Origin: Luteibacter sp.
GTDB lineage: Bacteria; Pseudomonadota; Gammaproteobacteria; Xanthomonadales; Rhodanobacteraceae
Assembly (NCBI RefSeq): GCF_009912395.1
Contig: NZ_WNDO01000026.1
Span: 1 to 64,000 of the forward strand
DNA: 64,000 bases
Direction: 5' to 3'
Shown here: positions 15,525 to 24,518 of the stretch, one piece after another
Position numbering within the stretch: position 1 is the stretch's first letter
Layout of the letters: the number at the start of each line of letters is the position of its first letter
Notes under the pieces: generated by a model
The model's input: only the letters and a program-made list of their open reading frames with translations
Databases searched by the model: none
What the model was told of the DNA's origin: nothing
Position numbers and translations under genes: made by a program

Positions 15525-16468
15525 CTCGGATCAAATCGATGTACGCCGATCCTACCAATGCTGTGCAACTCGTAGCCTGTATCTATGAGGCAATCGATCG
15601 AATCGACGTATCCCGCGACTTCCGGACCATTCCGCTTGTTGCCGCGAGTTTTTGCGACGCAATTCACGACTCCTTTTGCGATTCCCATAAGAATGCATTG
15701 GCGGCCGCCCATCGGTATCTATCGTCGGGGGAAATCACTGAAGCCGACCAGTGGATACATGTATTAGCAGGGCGAGTCGGAAGCAGCTATCCATCAGGGA
15801 CCGACGCATCATTCATAGCGAGGGAACGCCTTGTGTGGGGGGAGCTCAACAGAAACACCGTGCCTACTGTAGAGGCCATTGAGTTCCTTCTTCGGAGTGG
15901 AAAGATCGCTGGTGTGCCTTTCGAGCGAATGCTCGAAGCGGTCAAACGATCCATGGGCGGATTTTTTCCGGATCCGTTGCATGCGGAAGGCGATTCGCCT
16001 GAGCCAACGTGTCCGTCGAAGGGGAAAACCTCAATGAACATCGCCATCCAGTCCGATCCGCTTCCCGACATATGTCAGCTTGTCCGAGCCATGGGCTCTT
16101 CGCTGGAAGATTTCGACTGGCATGTTGGGAATATGGAGGCCGTGCCTTGGCCTGTTGACAACCGAGAGGGTTGGCTGAGCGGTCGCGAGTTGTCGGAGCG
16201 CCTTCTCGTGGAGCCCGTACAAATTTTCTGGGGCGTGCTCGATGCATTCCCTGTAGGGATGCGGACGGATGTCGAGATTCTGCCATGGGCCGATGGAAAT
16301 CTCTCGGTCTGGGAGCCCGGCGCAAAACCACAGATCGACGGCGCCCGTTTCGAGATTGTTTTCTGGGATAGCGGAGAAGTCTTGTTGATAGGACTTTCCG
16401 AGGCGGAGCGTGTCCGGGTGAAGGACGCCTTTCCTGAAGCGCGCTTCGTCGGTCATTCGACAGGCTAG
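15521..16468 (+). CDS. Putative immunity protein (possibly two fused immunity units)
   Basis: I place the start at ATG 15521, which overlaps the toxin-remnant stop in an ATGA junction; ATG 15539 is an alternative. The 315-residue product is soluble. Residues about 1-160 are helical (AVQLVACIYEAIDRIDV, then ALAAAHRYLSSGEITEADQW). An in-frame ATG at 16034 with an AAGGGGAA ribosome site opens a second unit containing FDWHVGNMEAVPWPVDN and ARFEIVFWDSGEVLLIG. It could be a fusion of two immunity proteins or a gene with an internal start. The immunity role is inferred from position only. Confidence 0.55.
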   Translation: MTRIKSMYADPTNAVQLVACIYEAIDRIDVSRDFRTIPLVAASFCDAIHDSFCDSHKNALAAAHRYLSSGEITEADQWIHVLAGRVGSSYPSGTDASFIARERLVWGELNRNTVPTVEAIEFLLRSGKIAGVPFERMLEAVKRSMGGFFPDPLHAEGDSPEPTCPSKGKTSMNIAIQSDPLPDICQLVRAMGSSLEDFDWHVGNMEAVPWPVDNREGWLSGRELSERLLVEPVQIFWGVLDAFPVGMRTDVEILPWADGNLSVWEPGAKPQIDGARFEIVFWDSGEVLLIGLSEAERVRVKDAFPEARFVGHSTG

Positions 16469-16557
16469 TCTGAACGCATCCAGAGAGGACTGCTCGAAGC
16501 GATTCAGGCACGGGATGTTGCGTGTGCGTAGTGCTGAGCTCTGCACCCCGCTGACCA

Positions 16558-16637
16558 GTAGGAGCGCGCTTGCGCGCGACCCGCGGCAGCGGGCCAGATT
16601 GCCGCTGCCGCGGGTCGCGCGCGAGCGCGCTCCTACA
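16558..16637. repeat. REP palindrome forming an 80-base hairpin between convergent genes
   Basis: The outer arms GTAGGAGCGCGCTTGCGCG and CGCGCGAGCGCGCTCCTAC match the array at 14867. The inner part is also self-complementary: GACCCGCGGCAGCGG pairs with CCGCTGCCGCGGGTC. The whole element can fold into one hairpin. It lies between the ends of two convergent genes, where it could stop transcription from both sides. Confidence 0.88.
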
Positions 16638-16647
16638 GGGTGTTACG

Positions 16648-19600
16648 TCAGAACGAGTAGCGGGCTGTCAGCTGCAGCGACCAGCGCGACTGTGCACGAT
16701 CGTCTTCCGTGACGTACGTGCCCGGGTTGTAGTTGCCCTTCGCATCCACCGGTAGCGCGTACACGTACTTTCCCGTCGCCGGATCCACGCCCACGAAGTT
16801 GGCCAGGCTGCGCATGTACGGGTAACCGATATCGCGCACCTGACCCCACCGCTTGTTGATCAGGTTGGTGACGTTGAAGATATCCAGGCGAAGCTCGCCC
16901 TTGTTGCCCTTGAACAGGCCCGGGATCTCCTGGCGGATGGAGAGATCCACCTCGTTCACCCACGGCGAGTGCGCGGCGTTGCGCTGGGCTACGCGGCCCT
17001 GGCTGTCCTTCAGGTAGCTGTCGCGGCCGATGTAGCTGTAGAACTGGTCGATCGTGCCCTGCTTGGTACCCGCCTGGAACAGCACGTCACCCGGCTTGGG
17101 GATGTACGCCAGGCCCAGCGGCGAGGACGTGCCGGTGGCGGCGATGCCACTGACGTCGTTGCCGAACACCCAGCTGTATGGCTGGCCGGTGTGGCCGTCG
17201 TAGAACGCCGAGACGCTGGTGTTGTAGTCGCCGAAGAAGCGGTGCTGCCAGCTCAGCGACGCGATGATGCGGCGCTGAACCTCGAAGTTGCTATGGCCCG
17301 TGGCATCCGCATTGGGATTGAACACGGCATCGTTCGCCCAGGTGCTGGCGGCCACCTTCTCATTGCCCGAGCTCACATCCTTCGAGCTGCCGAACACGAA
17401 GCCCAGCGAGCCGGACCAGTCGGAGTCGGACGTGAACGGCTTGGACAGCTGCAAGGTGCCGTAGGTGGCCTGGCCCTTGCTGGTGTTGCTCAGGTAGATC
17501 ACGTTGCCGAAGCGCGGATCGCGGTTGGCGCGCGGCGCGGCGCAGATGCCGCCCTGCGTGGCGCAGATCGCCTGGCCGGTGGCCGTCTTGCCCACCGTGC
17601 GGAAGGCGTTGGGATCGGTCGTGGTCCAGTAGCTCTGGCGACCGTCCGGCAGCACGCCGGTAGCAGCGCCCAGGTTCAGGTCCTGGAAGCGCACGCCGTT
17701 CTTCGTCTCCAGGTGCTCCACCTCGGCGGTGAACACGAGGTTCGACCACGGCAGCTGGTGATCGAAGCCGAGGCTGGCCTTCCACACTGTGGGCATCTTG
17801 AAATTACGGTCGGTGACGTCGACTTCGGGCGAGCCGCCCTTGCGCACGTTGTTCGGAATCAGCGGGTTCATTGGGTCGGCCGTGAAGCCGGTGCCGTTGG
17901 ACGACGAATAGCTGGTGAGCGACAGGCCGTTGTTCGTGTACGGGTTGGAGAGCCACACGCCCGGAGGTGCGCCTTCCGACAGACCGATGCCGCCGCGCAG
18001 CTGGGTGGCGCGCTCGCTGTCGAACGCGTAGTTGAACGACGCGCGCGGTTCCAGCACGCCGTTGCCGTCGATCGTCGCGTTGTTCGGGTAGCCCGGGAAC
18101 GCGGCGTTGAAGGTCGGGTTGGCCATCGGCGAGCCGCTGACCTTGGGCAGGTCGTAGCGCAGGCCGTACTGCAGCGAGAGGTTGCCGAGCTGCCAGGTGT
18201 CCTGGGCGAAGAAGCCCCACTGGGTCAGGTCCCACTTCGCGGCGATGCTCGACAGATCGCCGTCGGTCGGACGATAGACCGAGTAGCTGAAGTAGTTCTT
18301 GTTGGCGAAGGCGTCGATGCTCGGGAACACGTACGCGCCGAACTCGGTGCGACCGAACAGGTTGTAGAACTCGTCGCGCTGGTAATCCAGGCCGGCCTTG
18401 ATCGAGTGGTCGCCCACGTTCCAGGTGCCGGCGAAGAAGCCATTGTAGGAACGGATGCCGAGGATGTTGTAGTGGCGGAATTCTTCCTCGCCCAGGTTCA
18501 CCGACGGACCGGTGATGGTGTTACCGGTGATGGTGCCGTTGGTGTAGACGCGCACCTGCGGCTGACGCGTGGCGACGGTCGGCGAGGCATCGTACTTGGA
18601 ATACGAGAACGAACCTTCGGTGGAGAACGAATCATTCCATTCGTCGTAGGTATTCAGCACCCACTGTGAGTCTTCGCGGTGCTTGGTGAACCAGTAGCTG
18701 GACAGGCTCAGGCTGGGCGAGGTTGACGAGGTGCTGTAGCCGTTGAGGTTGGGCTGCTCGCTCTTGGTCTTGTCGTAGCGCAGGCTCAGGCGGTGGCCGT
18801 CGGCGATGTTCCAGTCGATCTTGAACAGGCCGCGCTTTTCTTCCTGGTTGGCGCCGCTGGCCGTGGCCGTGCCCGGGTTCATGCCCAGCTGGCTGGCGAT
18901 GGACGAGATGCGGTCGATGTCGCCCTGGCTGATGGGGACGATATTGCCCTTGCCGGAGCCGAGCGGGCCGAAGTTCGGCGCGGAGGCGACCGTCTTGGAC
19001 TTCTCGACGCTGGCGAAGAAGAACAGCTTGTCCTTGATGATCGGGCCGCCGAACGTGGCGCCGCCGGTCCACTGGCGGGTATAGCCCTTGAACTCGTTGC
19101 CCGCGCGGTCGTCGCCGACCATGTTCGAGGCGTTGCGGTACACGTAGTAGGTAGAGCCGTGGAAATCGTTCGTGCCGCTCTTGGTCACGATGTTGATGTT
19201 CGCGCCCACGGCACGCTTGTTCACCACGTCGTAGTCGGCGGTGTTGATGTTGTACGCCTCGATGGCGTCCAGCGACACGGGCTGGTTCAGCGCGGGCAGG
19301 CCGTTGTCTTCCAGGCCGAACGAGTCGTTGGTGGGCACCGAGTCGATCGTGATATTGTTGTAGCGGCTGTTCTGGCCGAGTGCCGAAATCTCGCCCTTGC
19401 TCTTGTTGGTGATGGTGATCGCCGGATTGAGGCGGGCGATGTCCTGGATAGAGCGATTCGGCACCGGCAGCACGTCGAGCTGCTGGCGCGATACGCGCAC
19501 ACCCATGCCCTTGTTGTCGGCGTTGAAGGTCTGCGCCATCGCCACGTCGGAGGCGTTGGCGTGCACCTGCACGTTCTCGAGGTTCGTCGCGGTGGAGGCC

Positions 19601-19941
19601 GGGGTGGCCAGCGACAGATCGAGGTTGGTGTCCTGGGCCAGCTGGAGGTAGACGCCGTCGCGCTCCGCCGTGCCGGCGGGCGTGGTGGCGATCACCTCGA
19701 AGGGGCCGCCCAGGCGCAGGCCCTGCGCGCGGTAGCGGCCATCGGCGTCGGTCGTCACTTCCCGGGTGGTGCCGGAGGGGACATGGACGATCTTCACGGT
19801 GCCGCCCGAGACGGGGGCGCCGCTGGCGTCCAGCACGCGGCCGCTCATGGAGGAGGAGGTGTTCTGGGCCTGGACGGCGCCCACGGCGAACAGAGCAGCG
19901 ATGGCCACGCACAGCGTGCGGCGCCGGACAAGAAGTTCCAT
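16648..19941 (-). CDS. Oar-like TonB-dependent receptor with carboxypeptidase regulatory-like domain
   Basis: The 1097-residue outer-membrane protein has a signal peptide (TLCVAIAALFAVGAVQA), a CarboxypepD_reg-like domain (MSGRVLDASGAPVSGGTVKI, then TTDADGRYRAQGL), a plug (NRSIQDIARLNPAITI) and a large beta-barrel ending in ARYSF, the terminal Phe typical of barrels. Such Oar-like proteins transport unknown large substrates with TonB energy. ATG 19941 has an AGGGAA ribosome site and opens the signal peptide; the frame runs 19 codons further upstream. It is a single gene and no regulator is adjacent. Confidence 0.92.
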   Translation of the reverse strand: MELLVRRRTLCVAIAALFAVGAVQAQNTSSSMSGRVLDASGAPVSGGTVKIVHVPSGTTREVTTDADGRYRAQGLRLGGPFEVIATTPAGTAERDGVYLQLAQDTNLDLSLATPASTATNLENVQVHANASDVAMAQTFNADNKGMGVRVSRQQLDVLPVPNRSIQDIARLNPAITITNKSKGEISALGQNSRYNNITIDSVPTNDSFGLEDNGLPALNQPVSLDAIEAYNINTADYDVVNKRAVGANINIVTKSGTNDFHGSTYYVYRNASNMVGDDRAGNEFKGYTRQWTGGATFGGPIIKDKLFFFASVEKSKTVASAPNFGPLGSGKGNIVPISQGDIDRISSIASQLGMNPGTATASGANQEEKRGLFKIDWNIADGHRLSLRYDKTKSEQPNLNGYSTSSTSPSLSLSSYWFTKHREDSQWVLNTYDEWNDSFSTEGSFSYSKYDASPTVATRQPQVRVYTNGTITGNTITGPSVNLGEEEFRHYNILGIRSYNGFFAGTWNVGDHSIKAGLDYQRDEFYNLFGRTEFGAYVFPSIDAFANKNYFSYSVYRPTDGDLSSIAAKWDLTQWGFFAQDTWQLGNLSLQYGLRYDLPKVSGSPMANPTFNAAFPGYPNNATIDGNGVLEPRASFNYAFDSERATQLRGGIGLSEGAPPGVWLSNPYTNNGLSLTSYSSSNGTGFTADPMNPLIPNNVRKGGSPEVDVTDRNFKMPTVWKASLGFDHQLPWSNLVFTAEVEHLETKNGVRFQDLNLGAATGVLPDGRQSYWTTTDPNAFRTVGKTATGQAICATQGGICAAPRANRDPRFGNVIYLSNTSKGQATYGTLQLSKPFTSDSDWSGSLGFVFGSSKDVSSGNEKVAASTWANDAVFNPNADATGHSNFEVQRRIIASLSWQHRFFGDYNTSVSAFYDGHTGQPYSWVFGNDVSGIAATGTSSPLGLAYIPKPGDVLFQAGTKQGTIDQFYSYIGRDSYLKDSQGRVAQRNAAHSPWVNEVDLSIRQEIPGLFKGNKGELRLDIFNVTNLINKRWGQVRDIGYPYMRSLANFVGVDPATGKYVYALPVDAKGNYNPGTYVTEDDRAQSRWSLQLTARYSF

Positions 19942-20099
19942 GTTGTTCCCTGACGATGGTGCGGAGTGGTTTCCGCGTGTGAGGCTGCGGCCGCGCACGG
20001 TACGTCAGGATAATTTACGATCCGCTGCAAAATTCTTGCGGACCGGTGACGGGCACCCGCCAGATGTCCGTTCTGTGAGGCAGGTGGCACTCCGCGACC

Positions 20100-20128
20100 A
20101 TGCGCCGGGCCGGTCGGGCCCGGCGCAT
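20100..20128 (-). terminator. GC-rich hairpin after the 20139-20591 gene
   Basis: ATGCGCCGGGCC (20100-20111) and GGCCCGGCGCAT (20117-20128) form a perfect 12-bp stem with a five-base loop, ten bases past the stop of the minus-strand gene. There is no T run, so it may act as a transcript 3' end stabiliser or a weak terminator. Confidence 0.55.
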
Positions 20129-20138
20129 GGGGGCGAGG

Positions 20139-20591
20139 TCACTCTACGTGATAGAGCACCGCGGCACCCGGCTTGGCCTCGAAGGCTGGCACGGTACGCT
20201 GCTTCAGCGGCTGGCCCTTGGCGTCCCAGACCAGGGTATCCTGCGGGTAGTCGTCCTTGCGGGTCATGGCGTCGATCTGCTTCACGATCACCGCCGTGCT
20301 TTCCTTCACTTCGGGGTTCCATTCGAACACGCCCACCCGGCCGTAGAAGGCCGCCGGTGCATCGGCGTCGAGGCGACGATCCGGGCACATCACGAGACCG
20401 CGTTCCAGCATCACACGTAGCGCACCCACGGGAACGGCCTTCACGGTCGGCGTGGTGCGTTCGGTACTGTGGCCCGGGCAGACGTTGGCAGAACGGGTCA
20501 CCATGTTCTCCACCACTTCGCGGTCGGATTCCGCGAGGGCAGGCATGGAGGCGAGTAGCGCGAGCAGGACGAGCGGGGACTTCCAAGACAT
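20139..20591 (-). CDS. Exported hypothetical protein (150 residues)
   Basis: A signal peptide (SPLVLLALLASMPALA) is followed by a mature protein with two Cys residues (ANVCPGHST and LVMCPDRRL), which might form a disulfide in the periplasm. It contains DADAPAAFYGRVGVFEWNPE. No known domain is recognised. The ATG at 20591 is preceded by CAGAGGAG, a good ribosome site. It lies upstream of the Oar-like gene on the same strand but is separated from it by about 200 bases and a hairpin. Confidence 0.65.
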   Translation of the reverse strand: MSWKSPLVLLALLASMPALAESDREVVENMVTRSANVCPGHSTERTTPTVKAVPVGALRVMLERGLVMCPDRRLDADAPAAFYGRVGVFEWNPEVKESTAVIVKQIDAMTRKDDYPQDTLVWDAKGQPLKQRTVPAFEAKPGAAVLYHVE

Positions 20592-20750
20592 GGACCAACT
20601 CCTCTGAAGGTAATACGGATCCCGATGATTCCCCGGGCCTATTATCTACAACTGGCTTCAAGGTGGGGAATGTAGGATTCGCAGGCGCGCACTGGTCCGT
20701 TGTTTGTCGATCGGGTACCTTCGCCCCGATAGGGGCACTGGGGTGAAAGC

Positions 20751-21182
20751 GTGGGAGTGACGAGTACATGGACGCATCGCATCGGACTGCTTGCCATGGC
20801 CTTGGTGAGCACGACCTGTTTTGCAGCGAATGACATGACCGTGTGCCAGTTGTACGAAAGTCGGAATAACGCGCCATCGGGTCGCATACGCGTTGTCGCG
20901 ACTGCATGGATGGATCGCGGTCATGGGGCCATGTTGAAGTCTTCTACCTGTCGCGCGGGAGAAACGATCGACTTTCGATTCGCCGGCGATGTACCAGAGG
21001 GCACGCGAATGAAGGCGTTCGACCAAGCCTTGACCGGAGACGTCATGGATCGATCCTTGCGCGCTTTCGATGTCCGGGTCATAGGCCACTTCACCGGTGC
21101 TTCTGTCGCGAACTCCCATGGAATGTTTCATATCGAGGACGTGGAATGGTTCCGTCGTACCTCGGAAGAGCATGGCCACTGA
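20751..21182 (+). CDS. Exported hypothetical protein (143 residues)
   Basis: The N-terminus has a signal peptide (GLLAMALVSTTCFA). The mature part resembles a small OB-fold-like exported protein: MTVCQLYESRNNAPSGRIRV, then RVIGHFTGASVANSHGMFHI. Two Cys residues may pair. The start is a GTG at 20751 with an upstream GGGGTGAAAG. It is divergent from the 20139-20591 gene. No function can be given. Confidence 0.6.
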   Translation: MGVTSTWTHRIGLLAMALVSTTCFAANDMTVCQLYESRNNAPSGRIRVVATAWMDRGHGAMLKSSTCRAGETIDFRFAGDVPEGTRMKAFDQALTGDVMDRSLRAFDVRVIGHFTGASVANSHGMFHIEDVEWFRRTSEEHGH

Positions 21183-21208
21183 TGGCGAGCCCGCCATCCT
21201 GTCGATGT

Positions 21209-21233
21209 AAGAATGTTCTTAATCTGTTAAGAT
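21209..21233 (+). promoter_or_regulatory. Two nested palindromes upstream of the TonB receptor
   Basis: TAAGAATGTTCTTA (21209-21222) has perfect six-base arms, and TCTTAATCTGTTAAGA (21218-21233) overlaps it with perfect six-base arms. They lie about 105 bases before the receptor ATG in an otherwise GC-rich stretch. This is a plausible operator for a repressor or metal-responsive regulator; it does not match the classical Fur box well enough to name it. Confidence 0.45.
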
Positions 21234-21335
21234 CGCCGTCCAAACGATGAGCCAGCCCGTGAGCAAGCCCCAGTCGTGACACGAACGAGGGCGCCACGCG
21301 TGGGCGCCCGGGGTCTCTATCTCGGGGTTTTCATC

Positions 21336-23504
21336 ATGTCTCATCGTATCCAGGGCCGACCACGGCTCTCCCTGCTTTGCCTTGCCTTGATCGTCGCGGT
21401 TCCCACCATGGCGCACGCGTATGTCGATCCGGATGTCGACGACAAGGACAAGAAGGCCACGACGCTCGACGCCGTGAAGGTGCAGGGTGAATCCGCGCCG
21501 ACGTATACCGTGAACCGTTCCGCTGCCACGACGCGCCTGCCGCTCACGTTGCAGGACACGCCGCAGTCCATCAGCGTCATCACCGAGCAGCGCATCAAGG
21601 ACCAGAACCTCACCAGCCTGCGCGCGGTGCTGGACAACACGACAGGCGTGAATTCCACCGCCTACGATTCGGAACGAGTGGTGTTCTGGTCGCGCGGTTT
21701 CCAGATCGAGAACATGTCGTACGACGGCGTACCCATCGCGTCGAGCCTCAACATCAGCTCGGCGGATTCGTCGCTCGATCCGTCCATCTACGAACGCATC
21801 GAGGTGGTCCGTGGCGCGACGGGCCTGTTGAGCGGCGCCGGCAGTCCGTCGGCCATGATCAACTTCGTGCGCAAGCATGCGGACAGCCGCACGCCCGAGG
21901 CCGAGGTGTCGGTCAGCTATGGCTCGTGGAACACCCAGCGCGAGACGGTGGATGCGTCCGTGCCGCTGAATGCGTCGGGTAGCGTGCGCGGCCGTTTCGT
22001 GGCGGCGCACCAGGATGGCGATTCGTATATCGACCGCTACCACAGCCAGAAGAACGTGGCGTATGGCGTCATCGATGCGGACCTGGACGACAACACCACG
22101 CTGAGCGTGGGCTACGACTGGCAGAAGACCCGTCCTACCGGCGTCACCTGGGGTTCCTATCCGGTGTTGTTCTCGGATGGCGGTTTCATCCACTGGCCGC
22201 GCGGCTTTTCGTCGGCTGCGGATTGGACGCACTGGAACAACACCACGCAGACGGCCTTCGTCGACCTGAAGCACGCGTTCGCCAATGGCTGCCAGGTGCA
22301 CGCGATGGCCAGTCATCGCAAGACCGATGCGGACTCCACACTGTTTTACGTCTTCGGCGCACCGGATCGCCAGACGGGTGGGGGCCTCACGCCGTATGCG
22401 TACAAGAGCTTCCAGCGCGGTAGCCAGAATAACCTCGATCTCTACGCGTCCGGTCCGTTCAGCGCGTTCGGAAGGGAGCATGAGCTGGTGGTTGGCCTGA
22501 CCGGATCGCATTACCGGAACGATTACTTCAATCACCCGCATGGCGATCTTCCGGATATCGGCAATTTCCTGGATTGGACGGGCAACTATCCGTATCCAGA
22601 TTTCTCGGCGGCGAGCGAGCGGGTATCCATTGCCCGTACCGAACAGAGCGGTGCGTATGCGGCGGCCCGGCTATCGCTGGCCGATCCATTGAAGCTGATC
22701 GTAGGTGCGCGCTACGCCCGCTGGAAGAACGACACCAACGACAGCACGGCCGGCATCTACCATGAGAAGGCCAGCAAGACGATTCCCTATGCCGGCCTGA
22801 TCTACGACATCACGCCCCAGTATTCGGCCTTCGTGAGCTACACGCAGATCTTCGATCCGCAGACCAACCGCAAGGCGGACGGAAGCTATCTCCAGCCGGT
22901 GCTTGGCACCAGCCGGGAAGCCGGTATCAAGGGACGGCATTTCGATGGCGCACTCAACACCTCGCTGGTGTTCTTCGATACCCGCCAGGATCACGTGGCG
23001 GACGCGCTGCCGGGTGTCTTCCTGCCCGACGGCACCACGCAGGCGTATCGCTCGGTAGACGGTACACGCTCACGTGGCTACGAATTCGAGGCGTCGGGTG
23101 CGCTGTCCAGCAGCTGGAACGCGACGCTGGGCTGGTCGCATTTCAACGTGAAGTCGCCGGACGGTGGCGCGCTGCGGCCTTCGTTGCCCCGCACCCTGGT
23201 GCGCGTCTTCACCACCTATACGCTGCCCGGCTCGTGGAGCGGCCTGACGGTGGGCGGTGGCGTGAACTGGCAGGGTCCGTCCAAGGCCGATATCGACGAC
23301 GGGCACGGCGTGGTTCGCCTGCATCAGGCTTCGCAGACCTTGCTGGGCGCGATGGCCCGTTATGCGATCGACGACCACGCATCCGTCCAGTTCAACGGCG
23401 ACAACCTGTTGAACAGGAAATACTTCGTGCTGGATGACGCCAGCAACCTGTACTACGCGCCCGGATCGACCTGGACGGTGTCGTTCAACTACAAGTTCTT
23501 CTGA
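21336..23504 (+). CDS. TonB-dependent siderophore receptor (FhuE/FoxA-like)
   Basis: The 722-residue outer-membrane receptor has a signal peptide (LSLLCLALIVAVPTMAHA), a TonB-box-like stretch (TTLDAVKVQGE), the plug sequence TPQSISVITEQRIKDQNLTSL cut into two segments of the classic PQSI motif, the conserved RGFQIENMSYDGVP, and a barrel ending VSFNYKFF. The family takes up ferric hydroxamate-type siderophores. ATG 21336 opens the signal peptide. The palindromes about 105 bases upstream may regulate it. There is no siderophore biosynthesis gene nearby, so the ligand is probably made elsewhere. Confidence 0.9.
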   Translation: MSHRIQGRPRLSLLCLALIVAVPTMAHAYVDPDVDDKDKKATTLDAVKVQGESAPTYTVNRSAATTRLPLTLQDTPQSISVITEQRIKDQNLTSLRAVLDNTTGVNSTAYDSERVVFWSRGFQIENMSYDGVPIASSLNISSADSSLDPSIYERIEVVRGATGLLSGAGSPSAMINFVRKHADSRTPEAEVSVSYGSWNTQRETVDASVPLNASGSVRGRFVAAHQDGDSYIDRYHSQKNVAYGVIDADLDDNTTLSVGYDWQKTRPTGVTWGSYPVLFSDGGFIHWPRGFSSAADWTHWNNTTQTAFVDLKHAFANGCQVHAMASHRKTDADSTLFYVFGAPDRQTGGGLTPYAYKSFQRGSQNNLDLYASGPFSAFGREHELVVGLTGSHYRNDYFNHPHGDLPDIGNFLDWTGNYPYPDFSAASERVSIARTEQSGAYAAARLSLADPLKLIVGARYARWKNDTNDSTAGIYHEKASKTIPYAGLIYDITPQYSAFVSYTQIFDPQTNRKADGSYLQPVLGTSREAGIKGRHFDGALNTSLVFFDTRQDHVADALPGVFLPDGTTQAYRSVDGTRSRGYEFEASGALSSSWNATLGWSHFNVKSPDGGALRPSLPRTLVRVFTTYTLPGSWSGLTVGGGVNWQGPSKADIDDGHGVVRLHQASQTLLGAMARYAIDDHASVQFNGDNLLNRKYFVLDDASNLYYAPGSTWTVSFNYKFF

Positions 23505-23525
23505 CCGACACCACCGGTGCCCAGC

Positions 23526-23849
23526 TCAGGGCGGAGGCGGCTGGATCGTCTTCGCCTTGAGCTGCTGGTTCAGCACCAGCCAGCCGATGAAGCTGCCCAC
23601 GGTAAGCAGCGTGGTGACCCACAGGTGGACCGCCATGGAGGTCTGCATGTCGCCGAAGCCGAACAGGTTGTAGCCGAATCGCATGCTGATGAAATGCAAT
23701 TCACCCAGCGTGGTGGCGACGGCCAGCCAGACAAAGCCCTGGTTGCGGGTTCTCTGCCAGGCGTTCAGCATCAAAAGCAGGATGCCGATGGACGCCAGGA
23801 AGCCGACGATCTGCGGAAGCGCGATGACGATGTCCCCGTAAAAACCCAT
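23526..23849 (-). CDS. Small inner-membrane protein (107 residues)
   Basis: From ATG 23849 (ribosome site GGGGAGGA) the product has three hydrophobic segments: VIALPQIVGFLASIGILLLML, FVWLAVATTLGELHFI and LWVTTLLTVGSFIGWLVL (shown in part). It ends in a proline run. No motif reveals its role. It converges with the siderophore receptor. The frame is open another 47 codons upstream but that part reads as random sequence. Confidence 0.65.
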   Translation of the reverse strand: MGFYGDIVIALPQIVGFLASIGILLLMLNAWQRTRNQGFVWLAVATTLGELHFISMRFGYNLFGFGDMQTSMAVHLWVTTLLTVGSFIGWLVLNQQLKAKTIQPPPP

Positions 23850-24043
23850 GTGTCCTCCCCTGGAAACGTATCTGACGAGTCGTGGACCAGCGCGCAGCGC
23901 CGGGCGTGGCGAGTATGGGGTGGGATACCGGCGGGGTAAAGGGATCGCATTACATCGATGGGCGAATTGGGCATTTTGCCGGCTTACCACACGCTGGTGC
24001 GATAGCTTCTTGCCGATTGCCCACTATCGTCCGGAGTTCCGTC

Positions 24044-24511
24044 ATGCGCGTACGTCTTTCCATCTCTCTTGGGCTCGCCGTATGGCTTGCCGCGGGTTCC
24101 GCCACGGCGTCCACGCCGCCCGTCACCGGGCTCGGCCAGTCCTGGCCGAACACCACCGACGCCAGTGCGAATCCTGGTTATCACGTCTACGTGTTCCAGC
24201 GTCTCGGCGTGCGCTATGTCCAGGTCAACGACGCATCGGGCGGTGTGCGCGGCGCTATCGCCTACGATGGCAAGAGCATCGGGGGCCTGCCGGTCGGTAC
24301 GGATGCCAGCCATTGGGTAACCCCCACGGAAGGTACCTACGTGCCCTCGCGGATGGCGAACGGCGTGACGGTCTATAGCGACGATGTCATGACGATCACC
24401 GTGGCGGTCCAGCCCGACGGTTCGATGCTCATGTCTGCCGCTCCGGTGGACTGCCATGGAGATCCGGCGGAGTGCAGCCTCAAGAACCCGCTGGTGCCGT
24501 CCTCACCCTGA
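24044..24511 (+). CDS. Exported hypothetical protein (155 residues)
   Basis: From ATG 24044 a signal peptide (SISLGLAVWLAAGSATA) leads a beta-rich mature domain (GYHVYVFQRLGVRYVQVND, then TVYSDDVMTITVAVQPDGS). One Cys pair near the C-terminus (VDCHGDPAECS) may form a disulfide. A GGAG site precedes the start by about eight bases. It converges with the MASE1 gene. No family is recognised. Confidence 0.65.
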   Translation: MRVRLSISLGLAVWLAAGSATASTPPVTGLGQSWPNTTDASANPGYHVYVFQRLGVRYVQVNDASGGVRGAIAYDGKSIGGLPVGTDASHWVTPTEGTYVPSRMANGVTVYSDDVMTITVAVQPDGSMLMSAAPVDCHGDPAECSLKNPLVPSSP

Positions 24512-24518
24512 TCGAACG

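Noticed and set aside
16969-18669. A 566-codon plus frame opposite the Oar-like receptor
   Set aside because: It is the GC-rich shadow of the receptor and contains no recognisable motif; the receptor on the other strand has signal peptide, plug and barrel end.
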